Source: JAJZVS01 sp963708095 (GTDB lineage Bacteria; Pseudomonadota; Alphaproteobacteria; Acetobacterales; Acetobacteraceae). Taken from it: DNA of 64,000 bases. Under the pieces are notes generated by a model. That model was given only the letters and a program-made list of their open reading frames with translations. It had not been told where the DNA came from and did not search any database. Both the position numbers and the translations under genes were made by a program. Below, in pieces: positions 1 to 8,280 of this stretch. The DNA lies in NCBI GenBank assembly GCA_963708095.1, contig OY970182.1:1240001-1304000 (forward strand), written 5' to 3'. Each line of letters starts with the position of its first letter. Within the stretch, counting starts at the first letter, position 1.

Positions 1-375
1 CGGGTCGTGCTGATGCTGGCCGAGGATGCCGGCAAGCCGGTGGCCGGTGCGCTGAACCTCGCCGGGGCCGAAGCGCTGTACGGCCGCAACTGGGGCTGCC
101 GGGGGGACTGGCCGTTCCTGCATTTCGAGCTCTGCTACTACCGGGCGATCGACTGGGCGATCGCGCACGGCCTGCAACGCGTGGAAGCCGGGGCGCAGGG
201 TCGGCACAAGATCCAGCGCGGCTACCTGCCGAAGCCCACCTACTCGGCGCATTGGATCGCGCATATCGGGCTGCGTCGCGCGGTGGCCGGGTTCCTGGAC
301 GAGGAACGACCGCAGATGGAGGCGGAGATGGCGGCGCTGGCCGAGGACTCGCCGTTCCGGCAGGACGGGGAATAG
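1..375 (+). CDS. GNAT/FemAB-like acyltransferase, C-terminal part (COG3146, DUF482)
   Basis: Only the last 124 codons are present; the reading frame is open to the first base, so the start lies outside the window. The residues match the end of the COG3146/DUF482 family, GNAT-fold proteins often annotated as peptidoglycan-biosynthesis-like acyltransferases. The conserved stretch GRNWGCRGDWPFLHFELCYY is followed by a basic AQGRHKIQRGYLP segment and the short acidic tail usual for the family. Substrate and physiological role are not known with confidence. The gene ends at TAG and is followed by about 280 bases in which I see no gene. Confidence 0.82.
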   Translation, partial: RVVLMLAEDAGKPVAGALNLAGAEALYGRNWGCRGDWPFLHFELCYYRAIDWAIAHGLQRVEAGAQGRHKIQRGYLPKPTYSAHWIAHIGLRRAVAGFLDEERPQMEAEMAALAEDSPFRQDGE

Positions 376-654
376 GCCACATCGCAGGAAGCCGGTGCGC
401 TTCCACCTCCCACACCGGATCGCCGATCACGATCTCGATCGTCTCGCATTGGATGCCGGCGGCGGGGAATTCGACCTGCACCCGCGCCTCCGCTGGGGCG
501 GGCGGCCAGGCGCAGCACAACGTCGAAGCCCTAGCGGGGCGACAGCTTGGGATTGGCGGCGGCGGCGTCCGGGCGCGGCGCTGCAGGCCGGGCGGGAAGG
601 AACGCGCCTGGTTTTGCACTTGGTTGCCTTTCCGGTTCACGAGCGGTCCATTGG
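376..654. other. Intergenic stretch without a recognisable gene
   Basis: About 280 bases between the acyltransferase stop and the end of the DUF2182 gene. The open frames crossing it are composition shadows rich in Arg, Gly and Pro without a ribosome binding site. I see no strong hairpin followed by a T-run. Confidence 0.5.
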
Positions 655-1449
655 TCACAGCTCCGCCCGCAGGCCGGCCCCGTATATCAGCACGGCAACA
701 CCCCACGCCACAAGGCCGACCGCAAGCACGCGGCCGACCAGCAGCCCGCGCGACATCACCTTTTCCGCGAACACAATCAGCGCGAGGATCGCGATCCAGA
801 GCAGGTTCATCACCCCGCCGACGAACAGCAACCCCATCAGCAGCCAGCAGCAGCCAAGGCAGAGGACGCCGTGCCGCAGCCCCATCCGGAATGCGCCGGC
901 CGTCCCCGTGCGCCAATACCTGGCCAGGAACTCGGCGGGCGCGCGGCAGTGGCGCAGACACCCCTGCTTCAGCGGCAGAAACTGATAGACGCCCGCTGCG
1001 ATGAACAGCGCGCCGGATGCCATCGTGCTGCGGATCGCCAGCGCCGGCGACAGGAGCATCGCCGTTGCCAGGCCCCACTGGATGCCTGTCGCAACAATCG
1101 CGAATCCGGTCCAGACAGCGACGTAGGCAAGGCCGAAGGCCGCGGTCCGCTGCAACGCAGCGGCGCCAGCATGCCCCCGGCGGCTGAGGGTCGCGAACAG
1201 CAGGAGCATGGGGGCAGCGCTCGGCAGCATCATCGCCACCATCATCAGCTCCCACATGGCGAACCCCAGGCCGGCAGAGTGCAGCGTCCACCGCGCTTCA
1301 TCCACGCCCATGGATGCAACCCCCATGTCCATGCCCGCTCCGAGCAGGAGATAGGTCCAGGCCAGCAGCACCACGACGGCGAGCGCCGCGAGCACCAGGA
1401 TGCGATCACGGCGCAAGACACGCTCGAGGACAGGCCGGCCCGCGGTCAC
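655..1449 (-). CDS. DUF2182 integral membrane protein (COG5486-type)
   Basis: A 264-residue polytopic membrane protein of the DUF2182 family, described as predicted metal-binding membrane proteins. Hydrophobic segments start near residue 17 and recur to the C-terminus, with the hallmark WELMMVAMMLPSAAPM segment (Met-rich helix), a QFLPLKQGCLRHCRAP loop with paired Cys, and LCLGCCWLLM. I prefer the GTG at 1449 because GGAG lies five bases upstream; an in-frame GTG at 1494 is possible but has no clear ribosome binding site. It is the last gene of the leftward cluster, after DUF1326. The pairing DUF1326-DUF2182 is recurrent, but the biochemical function is unknown. Confidence 0.88.
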   Translation of the reverse strand: MTAGRPVLERVLRRDRILVLAALAVVVLLAWTYLLLGAGMDMGVASMGVDEARWTLHSAGLGFAMWELMMVAMMLPSAAPMLLLFATLSRRGHAGAAALQRTAAFGLAYVAVWTGFAIVATGIQWGLATAMLLSPALAIRSTMASGALFIAAGVYQFLPLKQGCLRHCRAPAEFLARYWRTGTAGAFRMGLRHGVLCLGCCWLLMGLLFVGGVMNLLWIAILALIVFAEKVMSRGLLVGRVLAVGLVAWGVAVLIYGAGLRAEL

Positions 1450-1506
1450 CGGCGCTCCATTCCCGGCGCAGGCGCGGGGCTCGCCTCCCCGCACGTGCCG
1501 GTGGGA

Positions 1507-2139
1507 TCAGGCGGCCACACCGGCCGGGGTCTGCGCGACCTTGGCGAGCGAACTGTGACCTTCCGGGATGGTGAAGCGGAGACCGCCGGTACTCTCAATG
1601 CGCGCGCTGGCGATTTCCGCCTTCCGGTGTTCGAATCCCTCCGGCATGAGCACCTGGATGCGGTGCGGCGCACCGCTCACCGGATTGCGGATCGGCTGCG
1701 TCTCGGTCTCCAGGACGCCGGGGATGGAAACCCGGGCGGTGCGTCCGTTCAGGTCGAAGTCGAAGGCGATGGGGGCGAAGATGGGATCCAGCACCCGCGA
1801 GACGATCAGGCTGACGATATGGAACAGGGTGCCCTCGTCCGAGTGCTGTCCGGACAGGATCGCAAAGATGGCCTCGCGCTGCCGGCTGTCGGCGCGCGCA
1901 TCGACGATCGGCTGGATGGTGCCGTTGCCTTCATGCAACGCGCCCGGGAACTCCAGCACCACGATGAAGGCGAGGCCATCGAGGCGCACATCGCCGAAAT
2001 GCCCCTGTGCGATCCGCATCCCCATGAGCCCCTTGCAGTCGCCATGGGTCGGCAGCGCATTGAAGTCGCAGGGACAGCCGAACGCGCAGTTGCAGTTCTT
2101 GATCCAGTCGCCTTTGAGGTGCCATTCGGTGCGTGACAT
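1507..2139 (-). CDS. DUF1326 domain-containing protein
   Basis: A 210-residue soluble protein that matches the DUF1326 family along its length. The N-terminus WHLKGDWIKNCNCAFGCPC contains the characteristic Cys-rich NCNCxxGCPC motif, which looks like a metal or redox site, followed by the KGLMGM segment. ATG is preceded by GGAGG at a good distance. It is upstream of DUF2182 and probably co-transcribed with it. Family function is unknown; the partner membrane protein and the sulfur-related regulator nearby suggest a metal or sulfur stress role, which is inference. Confidence 0.9.
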   Translation of the reverse strand: MSRTEWHLKGDWIKNCNCAFGCPCDFNALPTHGDCKGLMGMRIAQGHFGDVRLDGLAFIVVLEFPGALHEGNGTIQPIVDARADSRQREAIFAILSGQHSDEGTLFHIVSLIVSRVLDPIFAPIAFDFDLNGRTARVSIPGVLETETQPIRNPVSGAPHRIQVLMPEGFEHRKAEIASARIESTGGLRFTIPEGHSSLAKVAQTPAGVAA

Positions 2140-2330
2140 GCTTGCGTTCCTCCGTTGGTTTGCGGATTGACCGGCCGGTGCTGACCGTCGCGACCGGCTG
2201 GTATCCCGATTCTGACGTATGTTGCCGTCATAGGCGGTCAGGATCGGGACTCCAGCTCCTTATTTTCAGCGGCCGGCCGGTCCCTCACCGTCGCCGCGAA
2301 GGGCAGCGGCCGTAAGGGACCAGCAGACCG

Positions 2331-2456
2331 CTAGCGTTTCGACACGTATTTCAGCAATGCCACGACGGCGAGCACGAGAACCGCAAGCACCAGGACCCAG
2401 ACGATCCCCATCCCGGTCATCATCGCGCCCATCCACCCGCCGAACGATCTGCCCAT
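2331..2456 (-). CDS. 41-residue single-span membrane peptide coupled to the ArsR-rhodanese gene
   Basis: The ATG shares its A with the TGA stop of the upstream regulator (TGATG), the classic sign of translational coupling. The product begins MGRSFGGWMGAMMTGMG, then has a strong hydrophobic helix (about residues 18-35, VWVLVLAVLVLAVVALL) and ends with a basic KYVSKR tail, so it should be a small inner-membrane protein with the C-terminus in the cytoplasm. I do not recognise a named family, although short Gly/Met-rich membrane peptides of this shape occur beside sulfur and metal stress genes. It would easily be missed by a length cutoff. Confidence 0.68.
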   Translation of the reverse strand: MGRSFGGWMGAMMTGMGIVWVLVLAVLVLAVVALLKYVSKR

Positions 2457-3148
2457 CACGGCGTGGCGCCTTCCGTGGCCGCGATGACGGCTTCCACCGG
2501 CCGCCCCGCGGCCCACCATTCGGGATAGCCGTCCACCAGCCGGCTTGCGTCGAAGCCCGCCGCCCGCAGCGCCGCCACCGCCTCGAACGCATAGACGCAA
2601 TAGGGACCGCGACAATAAGCAACGACGGTGCGGTCGGCGGGCAGGCCGGGAAGGCAGCCCGGCAGGTCGGCGAGCGGGACGTTGATCGCGCCCTGGATGT
2701 GCCCGGCGGCGAATTCCTCGGGTGGGCGCACGTCGATCAGGGTCACCAGGCCGTCGCGCAACCTTAGGGCGAGCTCCTCGTGCGACACCGGCTCGAGCTG
2801 ATCCCGTTCCCGGAAGTAGCCCTGCACGATCCGGTCGATCTCCGCGACACCGCGCTCGGCGGTGCGGCAAAGCGCCATCAGCAGATCGACCACGTCGCGA
2901 TCCGCCAGCCGATACAGTACCTGCTTGCCCGATCGTCGCGCGACCACGAGACCGGCCCGGCGCAGCAGTTGCAGGTGCTGGGAGGCATTGGTGAACCGGA
3001 GACCCGAGAGCTGGGCCAGCGCCTCCACGCCGCGCTCTCCCTGCGCCAGCAGTTCGATCAGTTCCACCCGATGGGCGTTGGCGAGCGCCTGCGCGACGAC
3101 GGCGAATTGCGCGAAGACGGCCCGCTTCGGATTGGTGCTTGACGCCAT
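2456..3148 (-). CDS. ArsR/SmtB-family regulator fused to a rhodanese domain
   Basis: 230 residues with two domains. Residues 10-95 form an ArsR-type winged helix (AQLSGLRFTNASQHLQLLRR recognition region). Residues 120-225 form a rhodanese domain with IDVRPPEEFAAGHIQGAINVP and the active-site loop CRGPYC starting at Cys179. Such fusions sense or handle sulfane sulfur and usually repress neighbouring sulfide or thiosulfate genes. It is divergent from a persulfide-dioxygenase-like gene 113 bases away, so it probably controls both directions and itself. The first Cys pair of a typical SmtB metal site is not evident, which fits a persulfide rather than metal sensor; that last step is inference. 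Confidence 0.92.
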   Translation of the reverse strand: MASSTNPKRAVFAQFAVVAQALANAHRVELIELLAQGERGVEALAQLSGLRFTNASQHLQLLRRAGLVVARRSGKQVLYRLADRDVVDLLMALCRTAERGVAEIDRIVQGYFRERDQLEPVSHEELALRLRDGLVTLIDVRPPEEFAAGHIQGAINVPLADLPGCLPGLPADRTVVAYCRGPYCVYAFEAVAALRAAGFDASRLVDGYPEWWAAGRPVEAVIAATEGATP

Positions 3149-3261
3149 CGCTCTATCACTCCAATAATCTATGGATTGTACGATCGAAAGTCAGATCTGT
3201 CAACCAACCCCGGCCCCCGGCGGGCACGGCCCGACCGCTCGGCCAGCCAAGGAGGACCGCC
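3149..3261. promoter_or_regulatory. Divergent control region with candidate ArsR-type operator
   Basis: The intergenic space between the divergent regulator and hydrolase genes is locally AT-rich. It contains the inverted repeat CAAT(N9)ATTG at 3162-3178, close to the regulator start. This size and symmetry fit an ArsR-family operator overlapping a promoter. The ribosome binding site AAGGAGGA at 3249-3256 serves the gene starting at 3262. Operator function is inferred from position only. Confidence 0.45.
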
Positions 3262-4002
3262 ATGATCCTGCGCCAGTTCCTGCACCACGACCCGGTCGCG
3301 ATCTCCTACGTGTTCGGTTGCGGCGGTCGGGCCATGGCCGCGGTGGTGGACCCGGTCGGACCGATCGCACCCTATGTGGAAGCCGCCGAGGCCACCGGCA
3401 TGCGCATCTGCTACGTCATCGACACCCACATCCATGCCGACCACATCTCCGTCGGGCGCGAACTGGCCGCCGCTGCGGGCGCGCCCTACGTGCTGTTCCG
3501 CGGCGCGGAGGCGGCCTTCGCCTTCCATGGTGTCGATGAAGGCGCGGTGCTCGACCTCGGCAACGTCTCCGCCGAGATGTGGCACATCCCCGGCCACACG
3601 CCCGAACACATCGCCCTGCTGGTCACCGACCACACCCGCGCCGAGGAGCCGTGGTTTGTGCTGACCGGCCACACCCTGATGGCCGGCGATCTTGGCCGCA
3701 CCGAGTTGGCAACCAGCGCCGAGGCCGGCGCGCGTGCCCTGTTCGCCAGCGCGCAGCGGCTGAAGGCGCTGCCGGACTACCTCGACGTGCTGCCGGGCGC
3801 CTATGCCGGGTCGGTCTGCGGCCGGCGGCTGAGCGGCAAGCCGGTTTCCACCATCGGCTTCGAACGCCGCCACAACGCGGCCTTCGCGATTGACGACGCG
3901 GCGGAATTCACCCGCTTCATGCTGGCCGATATCCCGCCCCCGCCGCCCGAGGCCGCCGCGCTGCGCGCCGCCAATGCCGGCCGCGCCCTCGCTTCGACCT
4001 GA
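3262..4002 (+). CDS. MBL-fold hydrolase, persulfide dioxygenase (ETHE1/SdoA)-like
   Basis: 246 residues with the metallo-beta-lactamase signature THIHADH at residues 55-61, HIPGHTPEH around residue 112 and GDLGR near 143, the spacing expected of glyoxalase II and ETHE1-type enzymes. ETHE1-type persulfide dioxygenases oxidise glutathione persulfide to sulfite using one mononuclear iron. I chose ATG 3262 because AAGGAGGA lies immediately upstream; the longer frame from 3139 overlaps the operator region and begins with non-conserved residues. It is divergent from an ArsR-rhodanese regulator and five bases upstream of an MFS gene, a context that favours sulfur over methylglyoxal chemistry. Confidence 0.85.
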   Translation: MILRQFLHHDPVAISYVFGCGGRAMAAVVDPVGPIAPYVEAAEATGMRICYVIDTHIHADHISVGRELAAAAGAPYVLFRGAEAAFAFHGVDEGAVLDLGNVSAEMWHIPGHTPEHIALLVTDHTRAEEPWFVLTGHTLMAGDLGRTELATSAEAGARALFASAQRLKALPDYLDVLPGAYAGSVCGRRLSGKPVSTIGFERRHNAAFAIDDAAEFTRFMLADIPPPPPEAAALRAANAGRALAST

Positions 4003-4007
4003 CGCCG

Positions 4008-5282
4008 ATGGACGCCGTGACGTTCGCGCACCGACGGGGCATCGGCGTCAATCGCGGCCAGTTCGCGCTGCAGACCGTGCAGGTGTTCTTCGTCGGCCTG
4101 ACGGTCGGGATGGAGCGCACCGTGCTCCCCGCGCTCAGTGGCGAATTCGGCGTGGCACAGGGCGCCTATCTGTTCCTGGCGGCCTTCGTCCTGTCGTTCG
4201 GACTGGTGAAGGGAGTGCTGAATTTCGTCGCCGGCAGCCTGTCCGATCGGATCGGGCGCAAGCAGGTGATGCTGCTCGGCTGGCTCGCCGGGTTGCCGAT
4301 CCCGCTGCTGATCTTCTTTGCCCCGAACTGGTGGTGGATCATCGCCGCCAATGTCTTCCTCGGCGTCAACCAGGCCTTCACCTGGACCATGACGGTGACC
4401 AGCCAGGTCGATCTCGCAGCCAGCCATCAGCGCGGTCTGGCGGTCGGGATCAACGAGGCGGCGGGGTATCTTGCGGTCGGTCTGGCGGGGCTGGGCACCG
4501 GGTATCTCGCGGCGCTGTATGGCCCGCGCTGGGCGCTGCTGGTGTTCGGCCTGGCAGTGATCACCGCGGGGTTGATCCTGCTGGTCGGGATGCATGACAC
4601 CCTGGCCTGGGTGCAGGCCGAGCACGCGCAGGCGCGGCCAACCACCGGCACGGACGATGCGATTCCGCACTGGGGGCACGTCTTCCTGCTGGTCTCGTTC
4701 CGCAATCCTACCTATCGCGCGCTGTGCCAGGGTGGGGTGGCCAATAAGATCGCCGATACCCTCGTCTGGGTGCTGTTCCCGGTCTATTTCCACGCCCGCC
4801 ACCTTGGCTTGGTGCAGATCGGCTGGATCACCGGCCTCTACGCCATGGTCTGGGGCCTGTCACAGCTCTGGACCGGGCATCTGGCCGACCGGATCGGCCG
4901 CAAACCACCGATCGTTGCGGGGTTCGGGCTGCTCGCGCTGGGAATCGCGATCACCGCTTCAGTGGGCAGCGTGGTCGGATGGTTCGGTGCCGCCGCGACG
5001 ATGGGCCTCGGCATGGCGTTGTTGTATCCGAACCTGATCGCCGCGATGGCCGATCTGGCGCCGCCGCTGTGGCGCGGCCGGGCGCTCGGCACTTACCGAT
5101 ACTGGCGTGACACCGGCTACGCGATCGGCGCCTTGCTGCTGGGCGCGGTGGCAGACTGGAGCGGGGAAATGGTGGCGGCGATGTGGGTCACCGCGGCGCT
5201 GGTCGCGCTGTCAGGGCTGTGGATCGCGCTGGCGGTGGGCGAAAGCCGGCCGCGGGAGCGCGCCGTCCGACCGGCACCGTGA
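4008..5282 (+). CDS. MFS transporter
   Basis: 424 residues with twelve hydrophobic segments. Two copies of the loop 2/3 motif are visible, GSLSDRIGRKQ in the first half and GHLADRIGRKPP in the second, which identifies the major facilitator superfamily. It starts six bases after the MBL hydrolase stop and is surely co-transcribed with it. The substrate cannot be read from sequence; the cluster suggests export of a sulfur oxyanion or a related stress product, which is inference. Confidence 0.9.
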   Translation: MDAVTFAHRRGIGVNRGQFALQTVQVFFVGLTVGMERTVLPALSGEFGVAQGAYLFLAAFVLSFGLVKGVLNFVAGSLSDRIGRKQVMLLGWLAGLPIPLLIFFAPNWWWIIAANVFLGVNQAFTWTMTVTSQVDLAASHQRGLAVGINEAAGYLAVGLAGLGTGYLAALYGPRWALLVFGLAVITAGLILLVGMHDTLAWVQAEHAQARPTTGTDDAIPHWGHVFLLVSFRNPTYRALCQGGVANKIADTLVWVLFPVYFHARHLGLVQIGWITGLYAMVWGLSQLWTGHLADRIGRKPPIVAGFGLLALGIAITASVGSVVGWFGAAATMGLGMALLYPNLIAAMADLAPPLWRGRALGTYRYWRDTGYAIGALLLGAVADWSGEMVAAMWVTAALVALSGLWIALAVGESRPRERAVRPAP

Positions 5283-5603
5283 CGGAGGATACGCGTGCGG
5301 CAACCGATTTTTGCCAGCCGATGGCTGCCGTCCGTCAGCCTGCTGTAGGCATTTGGGTCATGTTCGGTGGCTATGGCCATGCGACCGAGATCGCCGGCTT
5401 CGCTTCGGGGGCTTGAGCCCACGTCGTGGTGGAATGGCGAATACGTAGTGCCCGTCATCGTCGGCCGCGGGCCGCGACCCCTCGTTCGCGGCAGCGGACC
5501 ATGCCGGCGCCGATGCTACACTCCCCGCCCCGCGGCGCGATCCGCGCCCGCCCGGACGCCGAGCCGCACCGCACCCCGGGGCCGCCGCACGAGGACCGCC
5601 GCC
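5283..5603. other. Intergenic stretch, nothing recognised
   Basis: About 320 bases between the MFS stop and the kinase-like gene. An open frame runs in from 5367 but its first 79 residues are Arg/Pro-rich and unlike the family, so I treat it as non-coding leader. I see no clear terminator. Confidence 0.5.
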
Positions 5604-7088
5604 ATGAGCATTCCCCCCACCCAGACCGAGGTCGCCACCTGGCTGCGCCGGCTGGCCGGCGCCGAGCCCGTGGAGACGCACATCTCGCTGGTGTTCCTCG
5701 GCCCCGATACCGCGTGGAAGCTGAAAAAATCGGTGCGGCTGTCGTTCCTGGACTTCACCGATCCGGCGGCGCGACGGCATTTCGCCTGTCGCGAGCTGGA
5801 ATTGAACGCAAGCGCCGCGCCGGGGCTCTATCGCGACGTGGTGCCGGTGGTGCGCGAGCCCGGCGGCGGGCTCGGATTCGGCGCTGCCGAGCACGAGCGG
5901 CGGCCGGCGCTCGACTGGGTGCTGCGCATGGCGCGGGTCCCGGCGGCGGATTTCCTCGACGCGATCGCGACCGCCGGCGGGCTGAACGCGCCGCTGCTCG
6001 ACGCCCTGGCCGATGCGGTGGCGGCGTACCACGCTGCCTGCCCTTCCGTCACGGTGGCCGACCCGCTGGCGCGGATGCAGGCGATCACGGCGGGCAACGC
6101 CCTCGCCGCACGGACGGCGGGGCTCGATGATGCGGCGGTCACGACGTGGGAGCAGGCAACGGCCGCCGCACTGGACCGGCTTGGCCCCTGGCTGGCGGCG
6201 CGGGCGCGCAAGGGATTCGTGCGCCGGGCGCATGGCGATCTGCATCTCGGCAATTTCTGCCTCTGGCAGGGCCGCCCGGTGCCGTTCGACGCGCTCGAAT
6301 TCGATGAGGCGATGGCGACCGTCGACCTTGGCTACGACCTGGCGTTCCTGCTGATGGACCTCGATCGCCGCGCCGGCAGGCCGGCCGCGAATTGGGTGAT
6401 GAACCGCTACGTGGCGCGCACCGGCGACGTGGGGCTGCTCGCCGGGCTGCCGGCCTTCCTCTCGCAGCGGGCGATGGTGCGCGGGCATGTCGCGGCGCAG
6501 AGCGGCGACCGGGCGGCGGGGGCGGCTTATCTGGAGGCGGCGCTCGCCTACCTGCGGCCGGAACCGCCGGTGGTGGTCGCGATCGGCGGCTTGCAGGGCA
6601 CCGGCAAATCGACCCTGGCTCGCGCCCTGGCGCCCGACCTGGGCCGGGCCCCCGGGGCGCTGGTGCTGCGCAGCGACGAGATCCGCAAGCGCCAGCACGG
6701 CGTGGCCCCCGAGATGCAGCTGCCGGAGGCGGCCTATGACGCGCCTGCCAACCGGCGCGTGTTCCGTGCCATCGCCGCCGCGGCGCGCGCGGCCGCCGCC
6801 GCGGGCCAGGCGGTGATTGCGGATGCGACGTTCCTCGACCCGGCGCACCGGCGCGCGCTGGCGCGGGCGGCGGGGCGGGCAAGGTTCGTCGGCCTGTGGC
6901 TGGAAGCGCCGCTGCCGGTGCTGGAAGCGCGGCTCACCGGCCGCCGGGGCGATGCGTCCGACGCGACCGTCGCGGTGCTGCGGGCGAGCGCCGGGCGCCA
7001 CCGGCCGCCGCGCTCGTGGGCGCGGGTCGAGGCGATCGGGGCGGGCGCGGCGCTGACCCAGGCGCGCGCACGGCTCGCCGGTCGCTAG
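5604..7088 (+). CDS. Bifunctional aminoglycoside phosphotransferase-like/P-loop kinase protein
   Basis: 494 residues with two enzymatic modules in the order known for COG2187 fused to COG0645. The first about 300 residues resemble APH/choline kinases, with HGDLHLGNF (near residue 210, catalytic loop), FDALEFDE and a following DLAFLLMDLD. The second module is a P-loop kinase with Walker A GGLQGTGKST near residue 330 and a downstream LRSDEIRK. Start at ATG 5604 follows GAGGACCGCCGCC. The physiological substrate is unknown; despite the name there is no reason to call it a resistance enzyme. Confidence 0.88.
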   Translation: MSIPPTQTEVATWLRRLAGAEPVETHISLVFLGPDTAWKLKKSVRLSFLDFTDPAARRHFACRELELNASAAPGLYRDVVPVVREPGGGLGFGAAEHERRPALDWVLRMARVPAADFLDAIATAGGLNAPLLDALADAVAAYHAACPSVTVADPLARMQAITAGNALAARTAGLDDAAVTTWEQATAAALDRLGPWLAARARKGFVRRAHGDLHLGNFCLWQGRPVPFDALEFDEAMATVDLGYDLAFLLMDLDRRAGRPAANWVMNRYVARTGDVGLLAGLPAFLSQRAMVRGHVAAQSGDRAAGAAYLEAALAYLRPEPPVVVAIGGLQGTGKSTLARALAPDLGRAPGALVLRSDEIRKRQHGVAPEMQLPEAAYDAPANRRVFRAIAAAARAAAAAGQAVIADATFLDPAHRRALARAAGRARFVGLWLEAPLPVLEARLTGRRGDASDATVAVLRASAGRHRPPRSWARVEAIGAGAALTQARARLAGR

Positions 7089-7120
7089 CGCGCGCCTCGG
7101 GCGGCTGGTAATCCCCGCCC

Positions 7121-7876
7121 ATGGTTCCCATCACCGAGCGCCCAGCCGGCGCCCCTGCCCCGCGCCCCTGGCGTCGCCTGCGCCGGCTGCTCGGCGCCGC
7201 CTGGCGCGACCCCGGCCAGTTCGCCCAGAAACGGCTGCCCCGCACCTGCCCGATCTGCGGCTACCACGGCACCTTCATCAGTGTCGGCCGCCCGCCGCGC
7301 TGGGATGCGCGCTGCCTGGAGTGCGGCAGCCGCGAGCGCCACCGCCTGACCCAGCTCTGGCGCACCGAGGGCGGCGGCGACAAGCTCGCCGGCCGCCGCA
7401 TCCTGCACTTCGCCCCCGAAAAAATCGTCATGCGCCAGATGCGCGGCAATCCGCTGTACGAGACCGCGGACCTGCGCCAGCCCGGCGTGACCCACCGGGT
7501 CGACATCACCGCCCTGCCCTTCCCCGCCGCCACCTACGACGTGGTGATGGCGCATCACGTGCTGGAACATATCGACGACGACCGCTGCGCCATCGCCGAA
7601 ATGTTCCGGGTATTGAGGCCCAGCGGCTTCGGCGTGTTTAGCGTGCCGCTGAATGCCAGCCGCCAGGAAACCTACGAGAATCCCGCGATCACCGACCCGG
7701 TCGCGCGCACCGCGCATTTCACCGCCCCCGACCATCGGCGCACCTATGGCCGCGACTTCGCCGACCGGCTGGCAGAGGCGGGCTTCATCCCAGAGATCTT
7801 CCGCGCCACGCCGGCCGAGGAGGTGCGCTACGCCCTCCTGCGCGACGAATGGATCACCATCGCCCGCAAGCCGTGA
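7121..7876 (+). CDS. SAM-dependent methyltransferase with N-terminal zinc ribbon
   Basis: 251 residues. Residues about 42-70 carry CPICGYHGTF and CLECGSRERHR, a two-CxxC zinc ribbon. The remainder is a class I methyltransferase of the Methyltransf_11 type: ILHFAPE replaces the usual glycine-rich motif I, with DITALPFPAATYDVVMAHHV and LEHIDDD marking motifs III-IV and FRVLRPSGFGVFSVPL motif V. This group often sits among sugar or cell-surface genes, but the neighbours here do not support that. The target is unknown. Confidence 0.86.
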   Translation: MVPITERPAGAPAPRPWRRLRRLLGAAWRDPGQFAQKRLPRTCPICGYHGTFISVGRPPRWDARCLECGSRERHRLTQLWRTEGGGDKLAGRRILHFAPEKIVMRQMRGNPLYETADLRQPGVTHRVDITALPFPAATYDVVMAHHVLEHIDDDRCAIAEMFRVLRPSGFGVFSVPLNASRQETYENPAITDPVARTAHFTAPDHRRTYGRDFADRLAEAGFIPEIFRATPAEEVRYALLRDEWITIARKP

Positions 7877-7882
7877 TCCCGC

Positions 7883-8098
7883 TCACAACCCGAGACGGAA
7901 TCTCCGGACCAGCTCGGTGTTGTCGAGCTTCTCGGCCGAACCACTCTCGAACGCGATCCTGCCGTGCACGATCACATGACCGCGCCCGGCGATGCGGATC
8001 GCCCGAGTGAAGGTCCGTTCCGACACCGGCACGATGAGCTGGAACCCGTCCTTCGGCTCCCTGATCTTGTCGATCGCCCGCCGCACCGGCACCAGCGC
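7883..8098 (-). pseudogene. Relic of a second livF, C-terminal 71 residues
   Basis: The translated minus-strand frame runs parallel to the end of the intact livF at 9788-10519: DKIREPKDGFQL versus DKIKELKDGFQL, AIRIAGRGHVIVHGRIAFE versus AIRIADRGYVIVHGRIAFE, and a shared LGL end. The nucleotide sequences also align almost without gaps to both stop codons. The upstream 500-odd bases, including Walker A and signature motif, are missing, so it cannot make an ABC ATPase. Bases 8099-8280 hold no recognised gene. It lies on the far side of the MFS gene, so an old duplication of the livF end or insertion of a segment between two copies is the simplest explanation. Confidence 0.8.
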
Positions 8099-8280
8099 CC
8101 CGCACGGCCTGGCGGAAGACGCCGTCGCCAGGTGCCCCGGCCGCGTGCGCCGGAGCCGCGATTGGGCGCGACGCCGTGGCCGGGGACGACATGCGAGACC
8201 CCATGCACGAACCAGGCGGCGAGCACGTGGCCCGGACTGCGCCCGGGCCACGCACATCTCCCCCTGTCAGGTAGCGCCGG

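Noticed and set aside
5358..7001. 547-codon frame antisense to the kinase-like gene
   Set aside because: Rich in Arg, Gln, His and Gly without recognisable motifs; the plus-strand protein has clear Walker A and APH motifs.
5604..7088. An aminoglycoside resistance gene
   Set aside because: Although it has an APH-like domain, the fusion to a P-loop kinase is a common housekeeping-type family of unknown substrate, not a resistance enzyme.
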